A stretch of DNA of 64,000 nt from Mycobacterium mantenii (GTDB taxonomy: Bacteria; Actinomycetota; Actinomycetes; Mycobacteriales; Mycobacteriaceae). Below, piece by piece: positions 51,304-59,421 of this stretch. The notes beneath the pieces are model-generated. The model was not told the DNA's origin. It worked only from the letters and a program-made list of their open reading frames with translations, and made no database searches. How positions within the stretch are numbered: position 1 is the first letter of the stretch; every line of letters starts with the position of its first letter. The DNA lies in NCBI RefSeq assembly GCF_010731775.1, contig NZ_AP022590.1, forward strand, positions 4,588,001 to 4,652,000, written 5' to 3'. Position numbers and translations under genes: made by a program.

Positions 51304-51564
51304 GCACTAGGACGGGGAGGGAGCCACATAGTAGAGCTGATTGAGAGCATCGCACCCGATGACCCGGGCGGCCATTACCACTGCAAGCGGCGCGAGATCG
51401 CCATCGTCATCGACCTATCCGCGTCGGTGCGACTATGGCTCGAACGGACCGGCCCTAGCATGTTCGACTCGCGGAATTCAGCGCAGATGACGTGACAAAA
51501 CTAACCTAGTAACCTATGTTTGTGGTTGCGGATCCAGTCAGAATCGACGATGAATGACGGATAG
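51304..51564. other. Intergenic stretch with a short unassigned open frame
   Basis: A ~54-codon open frame (about 51332-51496) reads ELIESIAPDDPGGHYHCKRRE, then IAIVIDLSASVRLWLERTG, and stops at TGA. It has no good start or ribosome site and I do not recognise it; it may be a gene remnant. The rest of the gap is the upstream region of the CoA-transferase gene. Confidence 0.3.
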
Positions 51565-52794
51565 ATGCAGAAACCGATGACCGGTGTGCGCGTGCTCGAA
51601 GTCGCGCAATTCACCTTCGTGCCTACCGCCGGTGCGGTCCTCGCCGACTGGGGCGCCGACGTCATCAAGATCGAGAACCCGGTTACCGGAGATGCACAAC
51701 GGGGGCTCGTCACGGTCGCCGGTCGCTCCGCCACCACACCGGGAGTCTCGTTCTCGCCCACGATCGAGGCCCCCAACCGCGGTAAGCGCAGTGTCGGACT
51801 GTCCTTGGCGTTGAAACAGACTCGGCCGGTGTTCGAGGAACTCGTCCGGCGCAGCGACGTCTTCCTGACCAACTTGCTGCCCCAGGCGCGGGCGAAATTG
51901 CGGATCGACCTTGATGAGGTACGGCGTATCAATCCGTCGATCGTCTACGTCGCGGGCAGCGGATTCGGGAGCGAAGGTCCCGACCGCGAGACGGGAGCGC
52001 ACGACGCGACGGCGTTCTGGGCGCGCGCAGGCAACGCCGACGGAGTCACGCCGACGGAATCCGAGGTGCCGACGGGCATGCCGGCGGGCGCATTCGGCGA
52101 CAACATCGGTGGCATCACCATCGCGGGCGCGGTAGCCGCCGCCCTCTACGGCAGGCAAACGACTGGGCAGCCGTCGGTCATCGACGTCTCGCTGCTGGCG
52201 GTCGGGGCGTGGGCCAACCAGTCCAGCGTCAACCTTGCCATGCTCTACGGCTGTCCGCTGCCGAAGATCGACCAGCGGACGCAGGCGCCAGGCAATCCGC
52301 TCACCGGCGCCTACCGATGCTCGGACGGACGCTTCATACAGCTTTCGATGCTTCAGCCCACTCGCTATTGGACTCCCGTCTGCCGGCTCTTCGGACTCGA
52401 GGCGGCCGCCGTGGACGAGCGATTCGCCTCGCTCGAGTCGTTGGCGGCGCACGCCGATGAGGCCACCGCGCTGCTCGCCGACGCCATCGCATCGCGGACC
52501 TTCGGGGAGTGCACGCGGCTGCTGAGTCTGCTAAGGGGCCAGTGGTCTCCAGTGCAGGACGCCTGGGAAGTCGCCCATGACGAATCGCTGGTCGCCAACG
52601 GGCGCATCGCCGACGTCCGGGACGCTCAGGGAAATGAACAGCGGTTGGTGGCGAACCCGGTGAAGTTCGATGAGGCGGCCGCCCACCTGACCCGGGCGCC
52701 GATGTTCGCCGAACACACCGACGAGGTATTGCGGGAATTGGGCATCGGCGACCACGACCTGATCGAACTCAAGATCGAAGGTGCCATCACCTGA
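51565..52794 (+). CDS. CaiB/BaiF family (class III) CoA transferase
   Basis: A 409-aa family III CoA-transferase. Opening LEVAQFTFVPTAGAVLADWGADVIKIENPVTGDAQRG, NRGKRSVGLSL near residues 72-82 and VAGSGFGSEGPDRETGAHDATAFWARAG near 129-156 (with the catalytic Asp region) are typical. It transfers CoA between carboxylic acids, here perhaps activating an aromatic or alicyclic acid as an alternative to the ligase. It ends 7 bases from the convergent thioesterase gene. Confidence 0.9.
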   Translation: MQKPMTGVRVLEVAQFTFVPTAGAVLADWGADVIKIENPVTGDAQRGLVTVAGRSATTPGVSFSPTIEAPNRGKRSVGLSLALKQTRPVFEELVRRSDVFLTNLLPQARAKLRIDLDEVRRINPSIVYVAGSGFGSEGPDRETGAHDATAFWARAGNADGVTPTESEVPTGMPAGAFGDNIGGITIAGAVAAALYGRQTTGQPSVIDVSLLAVGAWANQSSVNLAMLYGCPLPKIDQRTQAPGNPLTGAYRCSDGRFIQLSMLQPTRYWTPVCRLFGLEAAAVDERFASLESLAAHADEATALLADAIASRTFGECTRLLSLLRGQWSPVQDAWEVAHDESLVANGRIADVRDAQGNEQRLVANPVKFDEAAAHLTRAPMFAEHTDEVLRELGIGDHDLIELKIEGAIT

Positions 52795-52801
52795 GCGCCG
52801 G

Positions 52802-53650
52802 TCAGGTCGACACTATTGACGGCGGTGGCGTGAATCCGGGGTTCGCCAATGCCGTTGCCATACCGCTGCCGATTGGCCCGGTTTCGTCGAACAGCGTCGC
52901 CACGCCGGTCGCGACGCCGGCGTGGCCGTAGTGCGTGACCGCGGCCAATCCGATGTAGACGCCCTCCGGCAAGCGACTGAGCGTGATCGTGTAGTCGGCG
53001 TTGATGAACTGCAGTCCCTCGGTGCCCCAATGGGTCAACGAACTGGTGACATCGCCGGCCATGACGGCGCGAGTGAAGGGCGACAGCGGCTCGTCGTCGA
53101 CGAGAAACTTGGTCTCCCGCATCCACGCGAACTTCTGCCCGTAGTGTCGCCACTCTTTGACGCCGACACCCGGACTGCCCGCGACCGGGTCTCGGCCGAA
53201 CGAGTGGAAGACCATCGGGACATCGGCCGCCAACACATCGGGCTCCGCCGGGACTGGGGGCATGGCGACCGGCGACGTCCACACCGTGTCCACGGCATGC
53301 TCGCTGCGGCGAAGGAACAATCCGCCGGCCCGGGCCACCATCACGTCGTTCTGCGTCATGACCGCGTCGACCAGTCGCAGCCGGCGGCCGTCGCGCACCA
53401 CCGAAGAGTGCACCTGCAGGGGTTGCAACGCCACGGGCCTGAGCAGGTCGACCGTCAGCCGGGCGGGCTGAAGGTCGACATCGTCGACTTCTTGCTCGAC
53501 CGCTCGCCCGAGTAACCCGCCGATGTAATTACCGCTGAGCGACGGACCCCACGGTCCTCTCGCCAAAAGGGTTGGAACATAGCCTTTTCCGTCGGTGACG
53601 AAGAAGCTCGTCGGCGCCGAGGCGGATGGATCCGCCGATGAATCTGTCAT
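52802..53650 (-). CDS. Acyl-CoA thioesterase family protein (double hot-dog)
   Basis: A 282-aa thioesterase-like protein with two hot-dog halves: GPSLSGNYIGGLLGRAVEQE near residues 35-54 and a C-terminal half with THWGTEGLQFINADYTITLSRLPEGVYIGL. The ATG at 53650 overlaps the hydrolase stop (ATGA); the longer frame upstream is only the hydrolase gene read in another frame. It is the last gene of the long minus-strand operon and probably releases acids from dead-end CoA esters. Confidence 0.82.
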   Translation of the reverse strand: MTDSSADPSASAPTSFFVTDGKGYVPTLLARGPWGPSLSGNYIGGLLGRAVEQEVDDVDLQPARLTVDLLRPVALQPLQVHSSVVRDGRRLRLVDAVMTQNDVMVARAGGLFLRRSEHAVDTVWTSPVAMPPVPAEPDVLAADVPMVFHSFGRDPVAGSPGVGVKEWRHYGQKFAWMRETKFLVDDEPLSPFTRAVMAGDVTSSLTHWGTEGLQFINADYTITLSRLPEGVYIGLAAVTHYGHAGVATGVATLFDETGPIGSGMATALANPGFTPPPSIVST

Positions 53651-54408
53651 TGGACGCTCCCTCGCAGGCGGCATCGCTCGAGGAGGATCTGCGCCAGGCG
53701 TTCTGGATGGCTGAACATCACGTCGTGGCAGGCGTCGATGGGGATCACCCGTTGCACGCCGCCGAGCGCCGCGATGCTCGCGTGCTGGGAGCTCTGCGAC
53801 AGGCACCGGTCTCGGGTGGTCAGCACCCAGGTGCGCGGCACGTCGCCGGGAAATCCGCTACGGTCCACCGGTTCTGCGGGAATTCGCGCCGCTTCGGTGT
53901 ACAACCGCGACATCGCCAGCCGGCGCTGTTGCCTCGTCATGCCGTTGCAGAACGCGTACTGCGCGGCCACGCTTGGAACCTTGAACGGTCTGCCGCCTCG
54001 CGCGGCGAAGCGCGCGAAGGACGCGAGCGGACCGCCCAGGGTGTCGACGATCGCCTGTCCCTGGCGCGGGACGAACGCGCTGACGAGAACCATCTCGCGT
54101 ACTCGGGCGGAGCCAAGTTTGGTGACGACGCCGGGGACTGTGACGCCGGCCATCGAGTGGCCGGCGATCACGATGTCGCCCAGACGTTCCCGCTCGATGT
54201 CGGCGACGACCGAATCTACCCACTCGCCGATAGTGGCGGTCGCCAAGTCGCCTGGCGTGCGGCCGCGGCCCGGTAGATCCACCGCGAGGGTGCGCAATTC
54301 CGGCTCTTCCCGTCGCAATTCGGCGACGACGAGGTCCCAGCAGTCACCGGCGTGTTCGCCGCCGTGGACGAGCACGAGGCCGGGCAGCGCCATCGTCGAG
54401 CCCTTCAT
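53647..54408 (-). CDS. Alpha/beta hydrolase
   Basis: A 253-aa alpha/beta-hydrolase of the EstC/MKS-like (salicylate-esterase/hydroxynitrile-lyase) group: LVLVHGGEHAGDCWDLV near residues 11-27, nucleophile S85 in GHSMAG and the late His in IDACHDVMFSHPE near 231. It may hydrolyse an ester, lactone or C-C bond in a ring-opened intermediate. Coupled by overlaps to genes on both sides. Confidence 0.87.
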   Translation of the reverse strand: MKGSTMALPGLVLVHGGEHAGDCWDLVVAELRREEPELRTLAVDLPGRGRTPGDLATATIGEWVDSVVADIERERLGDIVIAGHSMAGVTVPGVVTKLGSARVREMVLVSAFVPRQGQAIVDTLGGPLASFARFAARGGRPFKVPSVAAQYAFCNGMTRQQRRLAMSRLYTEAARIPAEPVDRSGFPGDVPRTWVLTTRDRCLSQSSQHASIAALGGVQRVIPIDACHDVMFSHPERLAQILLERCRLRGSVQ

Positions 54409-55316
54409 TCGTCGATCAACTGGGAGCTCAGCATATCGATGTCGGTACGGAAGTCGCTGAAGCTCCGACTGGCCGGCTCAATGGTGATCCAAGTGACGCC
54501 CGCTTGGGCGTAAGCATCCAGCCGCGGTTGCACTGCGGCGCAGAATCTCTCGCAGTCACCGCTCGCGAGCAGGTCTGCTTCGAACGGGACGAAGGCGACG
54601 TCGGCGGTGCCGCGGCCCATCTCCGCCCGTCGCTTGTTCACCCTCGCCACCCAGTCGCCAAGCGTGTCGATGTCTTCGAGTGGGCGGGCGCGGGTGATCG
54701 CGGCCATCTCGCCCGACGCCGCCATCGGCATCCAGCCGTCGGCAACCTCCACGACGCGGCGTTGCGCGGCCGCGCCGTTGCCACCGATCCAGATCGGCGG
54801 ACCGCCCGTCGTCAACGGCGGCGGCAACGCGACGTGACCGCTCACCCCGAACTCCGGCCCGTCGGGGTCGACGCCGGCCCAGGTTGCTTTCCACGCGGCG
54901 ATCGCCTCGTCGAGTAGCGCGCCGCGGCGGTTGAAATCGGCGCCCAGCGCCTCGAACTCGGACTTCAGGTAGCCGGCCCCCGTACCCAGCGTGAAACGTC
55001 CGCCGGAGAGCAGATCGAAACTCGCGGCCGCTTTAGCCGTCAGATACGGGCTGCGATAACCCGATACCAGGATGTAGGTCATCAACCGGATCCGGGTGGT
55101 GGCGGCCGCCGCGAAGCTCAGTGACACGAACGGGTCAAAAGCGTGGTGCCCGCCGCGGGCCAACCAATCCCGGTCGGGATACGGGTGTTCGGACATCGAG
55201 AAGGCATCGAAGCCGGCGTCTTCCACCAATCGCGCGATATCGCCGATGCCTGCGCCCTCACACCACCGGTTCCAATGCTTGACGGCCCGCATCGGGAACA
55301 TCAGGTTGTAGCGCAC
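54405..55316 (-). CDS. LLM-class F420-dependent oxidoreductase
   Basis: A 303-aa luciferase-like enzyme of the TIGR03619 style. The GTG at 55316 (VRYNLMFPMRAVKHW) has GAGGAG four bases upstream; the open frame continues upstream without family similarity. Features: ARLVEDAGFDAFSMSEHPYPDRDW, the central LGTGAGYLKSEFEALG, and GGPPIWIGGNGAAAQRRV near residues 168-185. Probably uses F420H2 to reduce, or flavin to oxygenate, a pathway intermediate. It lies 45 bases downstream of the acyl-CoA dehydrogenase gene. Confidence 0.87.
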   Translation of the reverse strand: MRYNLMFPMRAVKHWNRWCEGAGIGDIARLVEDAGFDAFSMSEHPYPDRDWLARGGHHAFDPFVSLSFAAAATTRIRLMTYILVSGYRSPYLTAKAAASFDLLSGGRFTLGTGAGYLKSEFEALGADFNRRGALLDEAIAAWKATWAGVDPDGPEFGVSGHVALPPPLTTGGPPIWIGGNGAAAQRRVVEVADGWMPMAASGEMAAITRARPLEDIDTLGDWVARVNKRRAEMGRGTADVAFVPFEADLLASGDCERFCAAVQPRLDAYAQAGVTWITIEPASRSFSDFRTDIDMLSSQLIDE

Positions 55317-55360
55317 GTTGCTCCTCTTGTTGGTCCCCTTCGGTTCCATTGTCGCCGCGA

Positions 55361-56524
55361 CTATCTCACCAACGATCGCGCGATGACTTCGCGCTGGACC
55401 TCGGTTGCGCCTTCGCCGAGTCGCTTGACCCGCAGGTCGCGAAACCATCGCTCCAGCGGCAGTTCGGTGGAGATTCCCAGTGCCCCGTGAATCTGGATGC
55501 AGCGGTCCAGAATTCGGTAGGCGGCCTCGGTGGCGAACATCTTGGCCACCGAGGCGTCTACCCGAACATCGCGGCCAAGGTCGGCGTTCCACGCGGCTTG
55601 GTAGATCAGCAGCCGGGCGGCCCGCAGGTCCACCTCACTGTCCGCCAGCATCCACTTGATGCCCTGCTTGTCGGCCAGCTTGCCCCCGAACACAACCCGG
55701 TCCCTTGCCCATTGGCAGGTCATGTCCAGCGCGCACTGCGCGATCCCGATCGGGCCGGCGGCATACACGATGCGTCCGTGCACGAGGAACTCGTTTGCCA
55801 GCGAAAAGCCCTGTCCCTCGGCGCCGATCAGTCGATCCGCGGGTATCCGCACATTGTCGAAGTGCAACTCGTACGGCGCAAAAGACGCCATCACGGGGAT
55901 ACGGCTGAACATGACTCCGGGGGTGTTCTTCCCCAGAATGAAGGCCGAGATGCCTTGGCGCCCCTCGCCGGTGCGGGCATAAATCACGCCCCAGTCGGCA
56001 TCGAGGGCATGCGAGATCCACATCTTCGAGCCGTTGAGTACATAGCAGCCGCCGTCACGCGTTGCCTTGAGGTTGATCGCGCGCGCCGGATCCGACCCGC
56101 CGGACGCCTCGGTGATCGCGGTGTACGCCTTGGACATGGTGCCGTCGATGATGGGCTTGGCGTACCTGTCGAACTGCTCGGGCGATGCCTTGAACATGAT
56201 GTTGGGCGGGTTGCCGCCGAACGCGCCGAGCGCCGGAAAGAAGGCTCCCATCCGGCATTTCGCGGCCTCCTCGGCGACCACCACTTGGCCGAGGACACTG
56301 AGCCCAGCGCCGCCGTACTCCTCGGGTGTCTGCAGCGCCCATAGCCCGAGCGCTCTGGCTCTGGCCTGCAGCTCGACGAGCTGCTCGCGGGGTAACCCGA
56401 CCGTATCGTGGTCGAGCTTCTCCTCGAGGGGATGCACGTGGGCATCCATGAACCGCCGCACGGTGTCGCGCAGCATCACCAGCTCTTCCGGCAGCTCCCA
56501 TGCACCGGAATGTTCTTCAGGCAT
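55361..56524 (-). CDS. Acyl-CoA dehydrogenase
   Basis: A 387-aa flavoprotein with the full ACAD fold: EEYGGAGLSVLGQVVVAEEAAK near residues 62-83, AYTAITEASGGSDPARAINLKA near 133-154, the flavin-binding YVLNGSKMWISHALDADWG near 162-180 and the C-terminal CIQIHGALGISTELPLERWFRDLR near 340-363. The expected catalytic Glu region near residue 365-370 has GEGATEVQ. It oxidises an acyl-CoA at C2-C3. The ATG overlaps the flavin reductase stop (TGATG). Confidence 0.9.
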   Translation of the reverse strand: MPEEHSGAWELPEELVMLRDTVRRFMDAHVHPLEEKLDHDTVGLPREQLVELQARARALGLWALQTPEEYGGAGLSVLGQVVVAEEAAKCRMGAFFPALGAFGGNPPNIMFKASPEQFDRYAKPIIDGTMSKAYTAITEASGGSDPARAINLKATRDGGCYVLNGSKMWISHALDADWGVIYARTGEGRQGISAFILGKNTPGVMFSRIPVMASFAPYELHFDNVRIPADRLIGAEGQGFSLANEFLVHGRIVYAAGPIGIAQCALDMTCQWARDRVVFGGKLADKQGIKWMLADSEVDLRAARLLIYQAAWNADLGRDVRVDASVAKMFATEAAYRILDRCIQIHGALGISTELPLERWFRDLRVKRLGEGATEVQREVIARSLVR

Positions 56525-57108
56525 CAGACTCTCGCTGCCGCCCGCAGGTCGCGCGCGCTCTGCAACTGCGGCTCATGGTTGGCCTCGTACTGCTCGATCC
56601 ATTCGTGTGGCAACTTGCCCCACGCCTCACCGATCCGCAGCCGCTGCTGCGAGCTGAACACCTCCGCTGCGACGACGTCGCCGACGAAGATGGTGTTTTC
56701 ATCGTTGTCCAGCGATCCCGTGATGCGGCACTCGACGTAGCTGTGCGCGTCGAGCAGGATCGGGGCGCCTGTGACACCCGGCTTGGTGTGTAGCGTGGAA
56801 ATCTTGTCACCATCGCGGCCTGAACTGCCGCCGAGGGTCATCAGGATCTCCATCGACTTGTCGATCTCCTCCGGGCCGGCCGACAGCATGTGCATCGCGA
56901 AGATGCCAGAGTTGACCAGCATGTCGTGCGACTTGTTGTACTTGGTCAGGCTGACGGTCGCGCGGGGCAGTTCGGGCACGATGCTGGCCGAGCCGGCCGA
57001 CAGCGATATCAGCCCATTGCCGAAACCGCCGTCGATCGTGGTGACTGCCACCGGAAATGGCCGCAGTCCGGCCAGCACCTTGTCGGCGGCCGCGAGATCC
57101 AACGTCAT
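56524..57108 (-). CDS. Flavin reductase domain (FMN-dependent) protein
   Basis: A 194-aa protein of the flavin reductase-like (HpaC/PheA2) family: LRPFPVAVTTIDGGFGNGLISLSAGSASIVPELPRATVS near residues 15-53 and SYVECRITGSLDNDENTIFVGDVVAAEV near 122-149. It supplies reduced FMN/FAD to two-component monooxygenases; possible partners are the ACAD-fold enzyme at 36139 or the LLM enzyme in this operon. Confidence 0.88.
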   Translation of the reverse strand: MTLDLAAADKVLAGLRPFPVAVTTIDGGFGNGLISLSAGSASIVPELPRATVSLTKYNKSHDMLVNSGIFAMHMLSAGPEEIDKSMEILMTLGGSSGRDGDKISTLHTKPGVTGAPILLDAHSYVECRITGSLDNDENTIFVGDVVAAEVFSSQQRLRIGEAWGKLPHEWIEQYEANHEPQLQSARDLRAAARV

Positions 57109-57137
57109 GTGAATTGCCCTTCTCGATTGGATTCAGC

Positions 57138-58628
57138 TCAGCCGAGCGTGAATGGGTCGCGGGTGTCGCCGGAGAGCTCCACCCACACCGCCTTGGTCTC
57201 GGTGAAGTCTTTGACGGCGTCGATACCGTTCTCCCGCCCGATGCCGCTGTGGCCGGTCCCGCCGAACGGAACATGGGGCGCTACAACACGATAGGCGTTG
57301 ACCCAGACGGTGCCGGCCCGAAGCTTGGCGGCCACACGGTGTGCGCGGTGCACGTCCTTGGTCCACACCGCAGCGGCCAAGCCGAACTCAGTGCCGTTGG
57401 CGGCGGCAACCGCTTCGTCCTCGTCGGCGAAGGTCATCACCGCCAACACGGGTCCGAAGATCTCCTCGGCGACGGCACGCATCGAGGGGTCGACATCGGT
57501 CAGCACGGTCGGCTTGACGAAGTAGCCACCCAGGTCGGTGGCAGGCTCGCCGCCATGGGCGATCGTCGCACCCTGCTCCCGCGCGGAAGCGAAGTGCGAC
57601 AGCACCTTCTCGTACTGCGGCTGATTGGAGACCGGGCCCATCTCGGTCGTCGGGTCCTTCGGGTCACCCAGTTTGATGGTCGCCGCCCTCGCGACGATCT
57701 TGTCCACCAGCGCGTCGGCGACGCTCTCGTGCACCAACAGCCGCGAGCCCGCCAGACACGTTTGGCCGGTGGCGGCGAACACACCGGCGATCACCCCATT
57801 GGCTGCGGCGTCGAGGTCGGCATCGGCGAACACCACCTGCGCCGACTTGCCGCCGAGTTCGAGGGAGAACCGGGTCATGTTGTCGATCGCAGCTTTGCCC
57901 ACCTGAATGCCGGTGGCCGTCGACCCGGTGAACGCGATCTTGTCGACGCCGGGGTGCGACGCCAGCGCGGCACCCGCCTCCGGACCCCAGCCGGTCACGA
58001 CGTTGATGACGCCCGGCGGAAAACCGGCCTCGGCAAACAGCTTTGCGAACGCCAGCGTCGATGTGGGGGTGTGGTCGCTGGGCTTGACGACGAACGTGCA
58101 ACCGGCGGCCAGCCCGGCGGCCAACTTCCAGGTCAACAACAACAGCGGAGAGTTCCAGGGTGTGATCGCGCCGACCACGCCCACGGGTTCGTGGCGGGTG
58201 TAGACGAAGTAGTTGGGCTTATCCACCGGTATGACGTCGCCTTGCAGCTTGTCGGCCAGCCCGCCGTAGTAGGAGTAGTAGTCCGGCAGCGACCGCATCT
58301 GGCCGACCATCTCGCGAACCAGCTTGCCGCCGTCACGCACCTCGAGTTCGGCGAGCTGCTCGGCCTCGCGCGCGATGATCTCGCCGAGGCGAAGCAGCAG
58401 CTTGCCGCGGGCGGTCGCGGTGAGCGCACCCCACGGGCCATTGAGTGCGGCACGGGCGGCGGAGACAGCGCGATCCACATCAGCGGCCCCACCGTCGGGC
58501 ACGCGCGCCCAGGGCCGGCCAGTGAACGGGTCGATGCTGTCGTAGGTCGAACCTGATGCGGCGGGCGATGATTCGCCCCCGATCAGCAGGTCGAAATCGA
58601 CTAAATGGTCGATCACTATGTCGGTCAT
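57138..58628 (-). CDS. Aldehyde dehydrogenase
   Basis: A 496-aa ALDH with ITPWNSP near residues 155-161, general base E257 (SLELGGK) and nucleophile C291 (GQTCLAGS). Third ALDH of the window and distinct from the other two. In this operon it likely oxidises an aldehyde formed by retro-aldol or thiolase-type cleavage of the side chain. An open frame of ~1.5 kb on the opposite strand is a coding shadow. Confidence 0.92.
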   Translation of the reverse strand: MTDIVIDHLVDFDLLIGGESSPAASGSTYDSIDPFTGRPWARVPDGGAADVDRAVSAARAALNGPWGALTATARGKLLLRLGEIIAREAEQLAELEVRDGGKLVREMVGQMRSLPDYYSYYGGLADKLQGDVIPVDKPNYFVYTRHEPVGVVGAITPWNSPLLLLTWKLAAGLAAGCTFVVKPSDHTPTSTLAFAKLFAEAGFPPGVINVVTGWGPEAGAALASHPGVDKIAFTGSTATGIQVGKAAIDNMTRFSLELGGKSAQVVFADADLDAAANGVIAGVFAATGQTCLAGSRLLVHESVADALVDKIVARAATIKLGDPKDPTTEMGPVSNQPQYEKVLSHFASAREQGATIAHGGEPATDLGGYFVKPTVLTDVDPSMRAVAEEIFGPVLAVMTFADEDEAVAAANGTEFGLAAAVWTKDVHRAHRVAAKLRAGTVWVNAYRVVAPHVPFGGTGHSGIGRENGIDAVKDFTETKAVWVELSGDTRDPFTLG

Positions 58629-58638
58629 CGCCTCCTCC

Positions 58639-59421
58639 TCATCGTGTTCGAGGTTTCTTCTTGTTGTTCAACGAGTCCGGCTTGGCGCCGGCATTGCCGA
58701 GGTCGGTGAAGAATTTGCCGTGGCGGGCGGCGACGCTGGGGGTCAAATCACGGGCCTCCCACATCGCGCGCACGGTTCCCTGGACACCATTGGGTCTGCG
58801 CGCGGCGATTTCAGCGGCCAGTTCGAAGGCGCGCACGCGCAATTGATCATCCGGGACCACCTCGGTCACGAGTCCGATTCGCAAGGCGGTCTGGGCGCTC
58901 ATCCGCTCTTCGCTGCCTAGCAAGGCCCAGCGCATCACCTCGCCGTAGGGTACGCCGAGGGCCAGCATGCCCATCGGTTCGAGCGCCGAGACGATGCCCG
59001 CATTGGCATGCGGGTCGAAGAACGTAGCCGTCTCACTGCAGATCGAGAAGTCGCACTCGTTAACGAAGTACATGGCGCCACCGGCCACGATGCCGTGCAG
59101 TGCCGCGATCACCGGCTTCCACACTTTGTGCGCTTTCGGCCCCAGTAATTCGCCCGGATCTTCCTGGTTAAAGATCGGCTTGTGCGTCCACCAGGTGCCC
59201 TCGGATACGTCGATGCCAGTGCAGAAGGCGCGGTCGCCGTTGGCGCACAACACCGCGACCCGGATGTCATCGTCATCGCGCACCCGAGCCCATGCCGTAC
59301 CGAGGTCTGCGGCCATCTGTTCGGTGAAGCTGTTCATCTTCTCGGGCCGGTTGAGCGCCACGGTGGCGATGTGGTCGGTCACCTGAAATTCGATGGTGGC
59401 CAGGTCGGTCTGTTTCGTCAC
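58639..59421 (-). CDS. Enoyl-CoA hydratase/isomerase family protein
   Basis: A 260-aa crotonase-fold protein: VALNRPEKMNSFTEQMAADLGTAW near residues 17-40, RAFCTGIDVSEG near 64-75 and ALHGIVAGGAMYFVNECDFSI near 107-127, then EPMGMLALGVPYGEVMRWALLG. The catalytic Glu positions are not clearly conserved (GVPYGEVM may supply one), so hydratase or isomerase activity is open. Overlaps the ligase stop by ATGA. Confidence 0.88.
   Translation of the reverse strand: MTKQTDLATIEFQVTDHIATVALNRPEKMNSFTEQMAADLGTAWARVRDDDDIRVAVLCANGDRAFCTGIDVSEGTWWTHKPIFNQEDPGELLGPKAHKVWKPVIAALHGIVAGGAMYFVNECDFSICSETATFFDPHANAGIVSALEPMGMLALGVPYGEVMRWALLGSEERMSAQTALRIGLVTEVVPDDQLRVRAFELAAEIAARRPNGVQGTVRAMWEARDLTPSVAARHGKFFTDLGNAGAKPDSLNNKKKPRTR

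Noticed and set aside
57057..58556. A 499-codon open frame on the plus strand
   Set aside because: It lies opposite a complete aldehyde dehydrogenase gene; long antisense frames are common in high-GC DNA. The composition is His/Arg/Gly-rich and shows no domain.
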